Source: JAWOGN01 sp046496815 (GTDB lineage Bacteria; Desulfobacterota; DSM-4660; Desulfatiglandales; Desulfatiglandaceae). Taken from it: a stretch of DNA of 5,165 bases. The translations under genes and the position numbers were made by a program. Location: NCBI GenBank assembly GCA_046496815.1, contig JAWOGN010000225.1, forward strand, positions 1 to 5,165, written 5' to 3'. Under the pieces are notes generated by a model that searched no databases, was not told the origin of the DNA, and saw nothing but the letters and a program-made list of their open reading frames with translations. This document shows positions 1-5,165 of the stretch, piece by piece; position 1 is the stretch's first letter, and each line of letters opens with the position of its first letter.

Positions 1-330
1 GTGCTGATGGCTGCTTTTATACCGAAGCTTTCCGCCCTGTTGGCATTGGTTCCGGCACCCGTTGTGGGATCCGCCTTGTGTGTGGCAATGGGCGGTCAAA
101 TAGGGGTTGGGATCTCTGTTGTCGCTGCGAAAAAACTCACCTCCAGGGATTACTTCGTGGTGGGAATCCCCCTGCTTCTGGGCACGCTGGCAGGGTTTCT
201 CCCGCACGAGCTATTTGATTCCGTGCCGGGTTATTTTCAGGTTTTTTTGGCGAATAGCCTGGTGATGGGAATCTCATTGGTGCTTCTGCTGGAGCATCTT
301 TTTTTACGGAAAAGCGTTCGGGAGCGTTAG
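1..330 (+). CDS. NCS2-family nucleobase (xanthine/uracil-type) permease, C-terminal fragment
   Basis: This is the last 109 codons of an inner-membrane transporter whose 5' part lies outside the window, so the GTG at base 1 is probably an internal valine codon. The protein is very hydrophobic. A P-A-P-V-V-G motif at fragment residues 18-23 matches the IPAPVLGG-like segment before the late helices of nucleobase:cation symporter-2 proteins. Hydrophobic helices lie at about residues 10-32, 51-66 and 79-102, with an S-R-D turn before the second, and a short basic tail (RKSVRER) ends the protein, as usual for the family. NCS2 members import xanthine, uric acid or uracil with H+ or Na+; which one applies cannot be decided from this piece. 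It lies 123 bp upstream of a co-directional catabolic-looking gene pair and may supply its substrate. The family call is fairly secure; the substrate is unknown. Confidence 0.8.
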   Translation: MLMAAFIPKLSALLALVPAPVVGSALCVAMGGQIGVGISVVAAKKLTSRDYFVVGIPLLLGTLAGFLPHELFDSVPGYFQVFLANSLVMGISLVLLLEHLFLRKSVRER

Positions 331-453
331 CGGGTTTTGGCGGCTTTTTTGAGGGCTTCTCAACACGGGCCGGATAGCTGCGTCATGATCGCTCCCGGCT
401 GAACGTCTTTTCCCAATCTTCGGAAACCAATTATGGAACCTCGGAGGACTGAA
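331..453 (+). other. Intergenic gap with a weak hairpin
   Basis: This 123-bp gap separates the permease stop from the next gene. It contains a T-run at 345-350 with no convincing stem before it. It also holds an imperfect inverted repeat: GCCGG at 369-373 pairs with CCGGC at 395-399, and AGC (376-378) pairs with GCT (391-393) inside, around a 12-nt loop. The stem is followed only by a short, interrupted T-run near 407-410, so it is a poor intrinsic terminator. I found no credible -35/-10 pair. Read-through from the permease is therefore possible. Confidence 0.3.
443..447 (+). promoter_or_regulatory. Ribosome binding site deciding the start of the M29-like gene
   Basis: GGAGG lies 6 nt before the ATG at 454, which is ideal SD spacing. 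The in-frame ATG at 433 lies upstream of this motif and has no comparable SD, so 454 is preferred as the start. Confidence 0.75.
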
Positions 454-1419
454 ATGTTGGAACTTGAACTCATGCAATCCGCAAACAGGTTGGTGAACGA
501 TGTCATTGGTTTGAAGAAGACGGAAAGTGTTCTCATTGTGACCGATGCAACCAAACTCAATGTCGGGAGGGCTTTTGCGCTGGTCTGCAGAGGCATGGGA
601 AATGAGACTGTGCTGGCAATCATGCCGGCGACCGGCGAACACGGGAATGAACCGCCGAAGACCATTGCCGCGGCGATGAAGGCGGCGGATGTGGTTTTTG
701 CCCCGACAACCCATGCCCTTACACACACCCGAGCGAGGCTGGACGCGTATGCTGCCGGCACGCGGGTGGTTATTCTGCGGGGAGTCGATGAAGATATGAT
801 GATAAAAGGCGCAATGACGGTTGATTTTAAAGCATTGAAAGAAGCAACGGCCGGTGTGGCACGCGCCCTTCGAAGAGCTGAAAAAGTGAAAGTAACGTCT
901 CCGGCCGGAACAAACGTCACCTTTTCGATCGGCGGCAGAAAGGTCTTCACCCTTGACGGGTATTTTCAGGAGGCCATGGGCTTCGCGGCCTTGCCCGGTG
1001 GAGAGGCCCCCACCAGCCCTGAAGAAGGCACTGTGAACGGCACCATTGTCTTCGACCACTCCATGGACGGGATCGGCCGCTTACGCCGACCCCTTAAACT
1101 TGAAGTCAAAGACGGCAGGGTTGTCTCCGTCACCGGAGACAGCGAACACACATCTTTCATCGATCACATCTTTGAAAACGACCGCAATGCTCGCAATATT
1201 GCAGAATTCGCCATCGGAACGAATCCCAAAGCACGTCTGACCGGCAATCTTGCTGAGGATAAAAAGCGTCTGGGCACGGTTCATTTCGCCATTGGGGATA
1301 ACAAATCGCTGGGCGGAACCGTAGAAGCGACCGTCCATCTCGACGGCCTGATGCTGAGACCAACGGTGATTGCAGACGGCAACGAAGCTCTGGTTAAAGA
1401 TGGAAAATTGATGGTGTAG
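454..1419 (+). CDS. M29 aminopeptidase / NicX-like fold metal-dependent protein
   Basis: This encodes a 321-residue protein if it starts at the ATG with the good SD (328 from ATG 433). There is no signal peptide, so it is probably cytoplasmic. The C-terminal half carries the pattern seen in M29 aminopeptidases (AmpS/AmpT) and NicX-like 2,5-dihydroxypyridine dioxygenases. In order it has LPGGE with E184, PEEG-VNG near 189-196, an acidic residue at E251 in NIAEFAIG, GTVHFAIGDN with H277, and HLD with H295 and D297. H277, H295 and D297 match the H / H-x-D metal ligands; E184 and E251 match the M29 glutamates. The tyrosine that follows the first histidine in M29 peptidases is absent; a lysine (K284) sits about there. 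Peptidase activity is therefore doubtful, and another metal-dependent hydrolase or ring-opening activity is possible. Databases would probably label it 'aminopeptidase' or 'leucyl aminopeptidase'. It is tightly linked to the class II aldolase downstream. The fold is fairly sure, the reaction unknown. Confidence 0.75.
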   Translation: MLELELMQSANRLVNDVIGLKKTESVLIVTDATKLNVGRAFALVCRGMGNETVLAIMPATGEHGNEPPKTIAAAMKAADVVFAPTTHALTHTRARLDAYAAGTRVVILRGVDEDMMIKGAMTVDFKALKEATAGVARALRRAEKVKVTSPAGTNVTFSIGGRKVFTLDGYFQEAMGFAALPGGEAPTSPEEGTVNGTIVFDHSMDGIGRLRRPLKLEVKDGRVVSVTGDSEHTSFIDHIFENDRNARNIAEFAIGTNPKARLTGNLAEDKKRLGTVHFAIGDNKSLGGTVEATVHLDGLMLRPTVIADGNEALVKDGKLMV

Positions 1420-1423
1420 TGCT

Positions 1424-1428
1424 GGGGA
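1424..1428 (+). promoter_or_regulatory. Ribosome binding site for the class II aldolase gene
   Basis: GGGGA lies 8 nt before the ATG at 1437. It supports that start over the in-frame GTG at 1419, which overlaps the preceding TAG stop by one base and has no SD at proper spacing. Confidence 0.55.
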
Positions 1429-1436
1429 ATAAGCAA

Positions 1437-2024
1437 ATGAAAGCACTGATGAACGGGTACGTGGGTGTGAAATTCAGCGCAATTCAAATCACTCAAGAAG
1501 TGCCTCCCTTCGTGAAAGTTTTTTTCCCGCGCTTCAAACGGAGCGCTGAATCCTTGAGAGAATATGGAATGACGCCAAAGAACGGAGGCAATATCAGCCT
1601 CAAGAGAGCGAAGGGCTTTATTATTACTTCATCAGGCAGCAATTTGGGAACGCTTGAAGAAAGTGAAATTGTCTATGTTCAAAAGTGCTCCATTGAGGAA
1701 CAGCAAGTCGAATATGCGGGGGAAAATGTTCCTTCTTCAGAGACATTTCTGCATTACTTGATTTATCGGTGCAGACCCGACATTGAGGCCGTCGTCCATG
1801 CTCACGACCCCAAAACAGCGATGGTGTCGGTGTCAAGCCTCAAAGAAACGCCAAAAGAGGAAGCCTATGGCACACTGGCGTTGGCACGAATGGCTTGCAA
1901 AACTTTCAGCAAAAAAGAACGCATCATTGTGTTGAAAAACCACGGGTACGTGGCCATTGGAAAGACTCTCGATGAAGCGGTCGATCTCATTGTTTCGGCG
2001 CACCTCAATCTGGCCGGAAAATAA
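1437..2024 (+). CDS. Class II aldolase/adducin-family protein
   Basis: This encodes a 195-residue cytoplasmic protein from ATG 1437 (201 from GTG 1419). Hallmarks in order, numbered from ATG 1437, are: G-G-N-I-S-L-K at 50-56 (phosphate/substrate loop); S-S-E-T with E102, equivalent to the catalytic glutamate (E73) of L-fuculose-1-phosphate aldolase; H-A-H-D with H121 and H123; and K-N-H-G with H169. The three histidines are the expected Zn2+ ligands. The 19-residue distance from E102 to H121 equals that in FucA (E73 to H92). The stretch between the second and third ligands is 46 residues against 61 in FucA, so the substrate-side loop is shortened. The family includes aldolases, epimerases, dehydratases and decarboxylases acting on sugar phosphates or hydroxy acids. 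It sits 17 bp after the M29-like gene, with which it must share a transcript. Family assignment is strong; substrate and exact reaction cannot be assigned. Confidence 0.85.
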   Translation: MKALMNGYVGVKFSAIQITQEVPPFVKVFFPRFKRSAESLREYGMTPKNGGNISLKRAKGFIITSSGSNLGTLEESEIVYVQKCSIEEQQVEYAGENVPSSETFLHYLIYRCRPDIEAVVHAHDPKTAMVSVSSLKETPKEEAYGTLALARMACKTFSKKERIIVLKNHGYVAIGKTLDEAVDLIVSAHLNLAGK

Positions 2025-2145
2025 ACAGCGCGTTAACGGCGTGCGTGTCTCAAAATACCGATGCCGGAGGCACGAAGCCGGATATATTCAGGAGTGAGTC
2101 CCCCGGCTGGGCGATGAGGGAACCATAACGATTCAGGGGGACTGT
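2025..2145. other. Convergent intergenic region
   Basis: This 121-bp gap separates the 3' ends of the aldolase (plus) and the thioesterase (minus). It contains a small hairpin, TGCC-GGA-GGCA, at 2062-2072; a GCCGGA direct repeat at 2063-2068 and 2077-2082; an ATTCAGG direct repeat at 2086-2092 and 2131-2137; and the longer inverted repeat listed separately. No ORF or RNA gene is recognisable. Confidence 0.5.
2097..2143. terminator. Possible bidirectional termination structure (perfect 8-bp inverted repeat)
   Basis: AGTCCCCC at 2097-2104 is the exact reverse complement of GGGGGACT at 2136-2143, with a 31-nt loop. It starts two bases after the thioesterase stop on the minus strand and lies 72 bp after the aldolase stop on the plus strand. 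The position between converging genes fits a shared terminator. The long loop and the lack of a T-run on either side make it a weak candidate. Confidence 0.25.
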
Positions 2146-2565
2146 TCAGGCTTTGAGGTTCTGAGCCATGATGTCTCTCAAATCGGCAGGGATTCTGATC
2201 AGTTTGGAAGATGTGTTTACGCAGGCGTGAACGGTGTATCCGTCGACCAGCAGTTCACGGTTTTCAGCAACGATTTCATATTCGAACCGAACTCTGACCG
2301 CTCTTAAATCGCCGATTCTGGTTTTTACGGTGACAAGCGAGTCGTATCCGACGTTGGCGTGATACTTGGCATGGGCTTCCGTCACGACCAGGATAAAGCC
2401 GTCCTGCTCGAAAGTAGCGTATGGGAAGCCCATATCCCGCATGAGCTCGGCGCGGCCCACCTCGAAAAATGTGAGATAATTTCCGTAATAAACGACGCCC
2501 ATTCGGTCGGTATCTTTGTAGCGAACCCGAATTTGCGCCTCGTGCCAGTTGTCTTCAGACATCAT
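2146..2565 (-). CDS. YbgC/4HBT-family hotdog acyl-CoA thioesterase
   Basis: This encodes a 139-residue single-hotdog-domain protein, the normal length for the YbgC / 4-hydroxybenzoyl-CoA thioesterase family, which hydrolyses acyl-CoA thioesters in the cytoplasm. The diagnostic N-terminal block is present: R-Y-K-D-T-D-R-M-G-V-V-Y-Y-G-N-Y at residues 15-30, followed by F-F-E-V-G-R-A-E. D20, the second aspartate of the D-T-D motif, corresponds to the catalytic Asp of the family, and E35 and R38 lie on the conserved long helix. The start has two consecutive ATGs (2565 and 2562). Upstream is only a purine-rich stretch with no strong SD, so the choice is uncertain by one codon. E. coli ybgC sits with tol-pal genes; none is visible here, so a link to Tol-Pal cannot be claimed. 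It lies 171 bp downstream of the acylase on the same strand. Family call strong; acyl substrate unknown. Confidence 0.9.
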   Translation of the reverse strand: MMSEDNWHEAQIRVRYKDTDRMGVVYYGNYLTFFEVGRAELMRDMGFPYATFEQDGFILVVTEAHAKYHANVGYDSLVTVKTRIGDLRAVRVRFEYEIVAENRELLVDGYTVHACVNTSSKLIRIPADLRDIMAQNLKA

Positions 2566-2736
2566 GTCTCTTCGCTTCTGCTTCGCCTCTTCAGTCCTTC
2601 TGAAACCTTAGTTCCGACCTGACGAAGCTCACATACTGAATTGGAAACACTTCATAAAATGCTCTGCCAAAATGGGTAAAGCCACACGGCTTCGCGAAAT
2701 CCTCAGGTTTTTTGGACGGTTTTTCCCGCCCAGGGG
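2566..2736 (-). other. Intergenic leader between the acylase and thioesterase genes
   Basis: This 171-bp gap on the minus strand carries several small structures. An AAGCC/GGCTT hairpin with a 4-nt loop lies at 2679-2692. It abuts the 8-bp palindrome TTCGCGAA at 2691-2698. Two T-runs at 2708-2713 and 2720-2724 read as A-runs in the direction of the genes, so they do not form a terminator for the acylase. I see no clear -35/-10 promoter for the thioesterase, so read-through from the acylase gene remains possible. A short frame crossing this gap into the acylase 3' end has no family features and is not called. Confidence 0.4.
2580..2628. repeat. Nested inverted repeat in the thioesterase 5' leader
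   Basis: GCTTCG at 2580-2585 pairs with CGAAGC at 2623-2628. Inside it, TTCAG at 2590-2594 pairs perfectly with CTGAA at 2600-2604 around a 5-nt loop. The flank toward the gene repeats the GCTTC unit. It ends 14 bp before the thioesterase start codon. It could be a folded mRNA leader or one copy of a dispersed intergenic repeat; one copy alone cannot decide. Confidence 0.35.
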
Positions 2737-5145
2737 TCAGGGTTCCAGATGCAGCACGGCCCGGGTATGCTCTCGGATCGCCGGATCGCTGAACCACCAG
2801 TACATGGTTTTTCCCTTCACAAAGGCGTCGATCTGATCCGTCGTGTTGGGGTGAAATATTCGGGCCGCCACCCCGCCCGGTAAAACGGCCATGACTTTAT
2901 CCGCGTCGCTCAGATCGGCCACCATTCTGAGAGAGTCGGAGACCGTGACTTGGTAGGGCGTGGTAAAGTCAAACATGCCCCGGCAGAGGGTTTCCGCCGA
3001 ACCGGGGAAAGGATGGGATCCTCCGCCCAAAAAATCCTTTCCGAGTCCCTCTCGTCTGACAGGACTGATAAATTCGATGCGGTGCAGGTCTCCCCAGCGC
3101 CATTGGGAAGGGTCTTTTCCCAAGCGGACCTCAAGGTCCGCCTTTGCCGTGACTCCCGCTCGGTGAAAGAGCTCGTCCCGCGTCTCCTTCACCGTGCCGG
3201 TTTTCACGTCATCAAACCATTGAGAATTCCCTTCGAGAACCATGTGCTCAAGCCTTTCCTGCCAGAACGTCCACAGATCCAGCATATGCCGCGCAAGCGC
3301 TTCTCCCAACTCATCTTTGAACACCTGCCGGGCAAACTGCCGGTATACCGCCTGAAACACAGCCGGCGCCGCTTTGTCCGTGTCGTCGCGAAAGTCCCAG
3401 GCCTTGAGAATCCGCCCCATCTCGCGCGTATCCTCATGGGCACTGAGTGCCTCCGCCATGATGGGTGCAATCCGCTTGGCCATGAGATTCAGGGTATCCT
3501 GCTGATATTGCCGATGCTCTTCGGCGGTATGTTTTCCCTTGCCTTCGAGGATTTCTTTCAGCCGTTCGTAGCGGTAGGATGCGGAGACATGCGAGGAATA
3601 ATAGTAAGGATAGTCAGCGGTAACGGTCAGGTGATTGCAAGTCCCGACCCACCCCCTTTCCGGATTGACGGCACGGGGCATCTCTTCCCAGCCGACCATT
3701 CGGACCCAGTGATTTCGGCCGTCTCGAACCCGGTAGGGCAAAGCGCCGTCTCCTTCAGATCGGACCGGTATCCGGCTCGACACCTGCCAGCCGATATTGC
3801 CTTCCACATCGGCGAAGACGAAATTCAGCATGATCACATTGATATGACTCAGGGCATCCCTCACCTCATCGATGTTCCGCGCCGTGAAAAGCTTTTCAAT
3901 GCCCACAGAGGATCCCATCGTCTCAAAGGGCACCCAGCGCAGCGTCATAACATTTTGCGTCTTACCGCCCGGCAGACCCCCGGAAACGACGGGCCCTCTG
4001 GTTGTGGAACGGATTCGAATCGTCTCTTTCCTAAAACCGCCGGGGGCTTCCTTATCTTTGATTCGCAGGGTCTCTTCGATCACCTCAAAGGGGATGGACC
4101 GGTCCCCCTCCAGGTATCGTTCCGAATTTGCGGGGTCAAGCGTCTCGACAAAAAGATCCTGGGCATCCCCATAGGCATTGGTCACCCCGATCGCAAAGTG
4201 GGATGTCCGCCCCACGACCATGGCCGGGACCCCCGGGATGTTCACGCCCACCGCTCGCACGTGAGGTAAAATCAATCCGCAGGGATACCATGGCCCTGGA
4301 AGAATCCTGGCATCCAGATGGGGATCGTTTGAAACAATGGGTTTTCCGCCGGCCGAGAGCCCGGAGCCCACAGCCCAGTTGTTACTGCCCACACCAAGCG
4401 TGCCGCGCCTCAGGAAGGCGGCCGTACGGGAATCCCGCAAGAGATGGAGGCTTTCAGCCGCACCCGCGGTAGTCTCCAAAACGGTGCCCTGAAAAAATGG
4501 GTCATCCGGGTTCTTCAACAACGGAAAGATGTCTTTCGCCTTCGCCGGCCCCAGTTTATCCACAAGCATTTGGCAAATAATCTCCGCATCAAGGTTTCCC
4601 GCCGAATCCCACCCCATGTAATACATGATCATTAGAGAGTCCTCGATCTTCCACGGCTCCGGCTTTATTCCGGCCAGTTTAAATTCAAGAGGATGCGTCT
4701 TCGCTCGGCCCTCAATGTATGCGTTTACGCCGTCGGCATAGGATTTGAAGAAGCGTCTCGTTTCAGGGCTCAGAATTTTTGCATGGGCTTCGGCCTTTCG
4801 ACGAAAGCCAAGTGTTCGCATGCGAATATCGGTTGATTTTCCTTCCTCCCCCACCAACTCCGAGATTCGTCCGCTCGAAAAAAGTCGCGTCAACGCCATT
4901 TGAAAGAGCCGGTCCTGGGCTATAATAAAGCCCTGAGCCATAATGACGTCTTCAAATTGATCCGCATAGATGTAAGCCATCCCCTTCTCGTCTCGGCAGA
5001 CTCTGACCGATCCTTTCAGCCCGGGCAAGTTAAGGGAGCCTTCTCGCTGGTAACGGTTCAAAAAGCGAGGCACGGCAAAAACGGCGCCGACCAGGATAAC
5101 CAGCACCAACAGCAAGATATAAGGCCACTTTCGCTTCAACGCCAT
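2737..5145 (-). CDS. Penicillin acylase-family Ntn hydrolase, membrane-anchored or exported
   Basis: This encodes a precursor of 802 residues (803 from the adjacent ATG at 5148), typical for S45 penicillin amidases, which cleave themselves into alpha and beta chains. Residues 1-31 show a basic start (KRK) and a strong hydrophobic core, giving Sec export; V-F-A near residue 24 could be a cleavage site, or the segment may stay as an anchor. The N-terminal domain contains G-F-I-I-A-Q-D-R-L-F-Q-M, characteristic of the family. G-S-N-N-W at 253-257 supplies the nucleophile S254, the first residue of the beta chain. N-D-P-H-L follows at 273-277. G-D-A-Q-D (D327, D330) matches the calcium-binding aspartates. 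N504 in GTCNHLT fits the oxyanion-hole Asn, about 250 residues into the beta chain as in E. coli enzyme (N241). Arginines near 525-528 match the conserved Arg region. All key residues are present, so it should be active on some amide in the periplasm, possibly N-acyl compounds such as acyl-homoserine lactones. The true substrate is unknown. Confidence 0.92.
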   Translation of the reverse strand: MALKRKWPYILLLVLVILVGAVFAVPRFLNRYQREGSLNLPGLKGSVRVCRDEKGMAYIYADQFEDVIMAQGFIIAQDRLFQMALTRLFSSGRISELVGEEGKSTDIRMRTLGFRRKAEAHAKILSPETRRFFKSYADGVNAYIEGRAKTHPLEFKLAGIKPEPWKIEDSLMIMYYMGWDSAGNLDAEIICQMLVDKLGPAKAKDIFPLLKNPDDPFFQGTVLETTAGAAESLHLLRDSRTAAFLRRGTLGVGSNNWAVGSGLSAGGKPIVSNDPHLDARILPGPWYPCGLILPHVRAVGVNIPGVPAMVVGRTSHFAIGVTNAYGDAQDLFVETLDPANSERYLEGDRSIPFEVIEETLRIKDKEAPGGFRKETIRIRSTTRGPVVSGGLPGGKTQNVMTLRWVPFETMGSSVGIEKLFTARNIDEVRDALSHINVIMLNFVFADVEGNIGWQVSSRIPVRSEGDGALPYRVRDGRNHWVRMVGWEEMPRAVNPERGWVGTCNHLTVTADYPYYYSSHVSASYRYERLKEILEGKGKHTAEEHRQYQQDTLNLMAKRIAPIMAEALSAHEDTREMGRILKAWDFRDDTDKAAPAVFQAVYRQFARQVFKDELGEALARHMLDLWTFWQERLEHMVLEGNSQWFDDVKTGTVKETRDELFHRAGVTAKADLEVRLGKDPSQWRWGDLHRIEFISPVRREGLGKDFLGGGSHPFPGSAETLCRGMFDFTTPYQVTVSDSLRMVADLSDADKVMAVLPGGVAARIFHPNTTDQIDAFVKGKTMYWWFSDPAIREHTRAVLHLEP

Positions 5146-5150
5146 CATCG

Positions 5151-5155
5151 CCTCC
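5151..5155 (-). promoter_or_regulatory. Ribosome binding site for the acylase gene
   Basis: On the minus strand GGAGG lies 5 nt before the ATG at 5145 and only 2 nt before the ATG at 5148. This favours the second of the two tandem ATGs as the true start. The promoter lies beyond the window edge. Confidence 0.7.
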
Positions 5156-5165
5156 GTATGTACCT

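Noticed and set aside
341..350. T-run after the permease stop as an intrinsic terminator
   Set aside because: No GC-rich inverted repeat immediately precedes the T-run, so there is no terminator stem.
433..453. Upstream ATG start for the M29-like gene
   Set aside because: In frame but without an SD, while GGAGG sits at ideal spacing before the ATG at 454. The seven extra residues carry no conserved feature.
304..1059. Minus-strand open frames (251 and 196 codons) opposite the M29-like gene
   Set aside because: The plus-strand frame has clear family motifs and an SD. The opposite frames have low-complexity, motif-free translations and overlap each other.
2591..2797. A 68-codon minus-strand frame spanning the acylase 3' end and the gap after it
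   Set aside because: It overlaps the acylase C-terminus in another frame, has no family resemblance, and its composition looks like translated non-coding sequence.
2950..4269. A 439-codon open frame on the plus strand opposite the acylase gene
   Set aside because: It lies wholly antisense to a well-supported acylase. Its translation is rich in Pro, Arg, His and Gly with no domain or motif, and no SD is apparent. It is best explained as a by-product of the codon bias of the real gene.
1..5165. Mobile element, defence system or CRISPR
   Set aside because: No transposase, integrase, nuclease, toxin-antitoxin pair, spaced direct repeats or attachment-like sequence was seen. The genes are metabolic and transport types with similar base composition throughout.

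Overview
The window looks like ordinary bacterial chromosome of moderate GC, densely coding, with short intergenic gaps and Shine-Dalgarno (SD) led genes. No RNA gene, CRISPR array, transposase, integrase or phage gene is visible. The protein families and their style would fit a Gram-negative proteobacterium or Desulfobacterota (deltaproteobacterial) lineage. That taxonomic guess is an inference from family resemblance only.

Left half, plus strand (1-2024): the 3' end of an NCS2 (xanthine/uracil-type) nucleobase permease, then a two-gene unit. The first gene of the unit is a protein of the M29 aminopeptidase / NicX-like metal-dependent fold. The second is a compact class II aldolase/adducin-family protein. 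These two genes are 17 bp apart, or overlap by one base if an upstream GTG start is used, and are almost certainly co-transcribed. The permease ends 123 bp upstream in the same direction and may belong to the same operon. Together they suggest uptake and breakdown of a small, possibly N-containing, compound, but the substrate cannot be read from the sequence.

Right half, minus strand (5145-2146): a large membrane-anchored or exported penicillin-acylase-family Ntn hydrolase, with its nucleophile serine and conserved neighbours intact. After a 171-bp gap comes a YbgC/4HBT-type hotdog acyl-CoA thioesterase. The thioesterase and the aldolase converge on a 121-bp gap that holds a perfect 8-bp inverted repeat.

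I do not see a clear undescribed system. The points most worth a second look are the M29-like protein, which keeps the metal ligands but lacks the family's catalytic tyrosine; its tight pairing with a shortened class II aldolase; and a folded, possibly repetitive leader upstream of the thioesterase.
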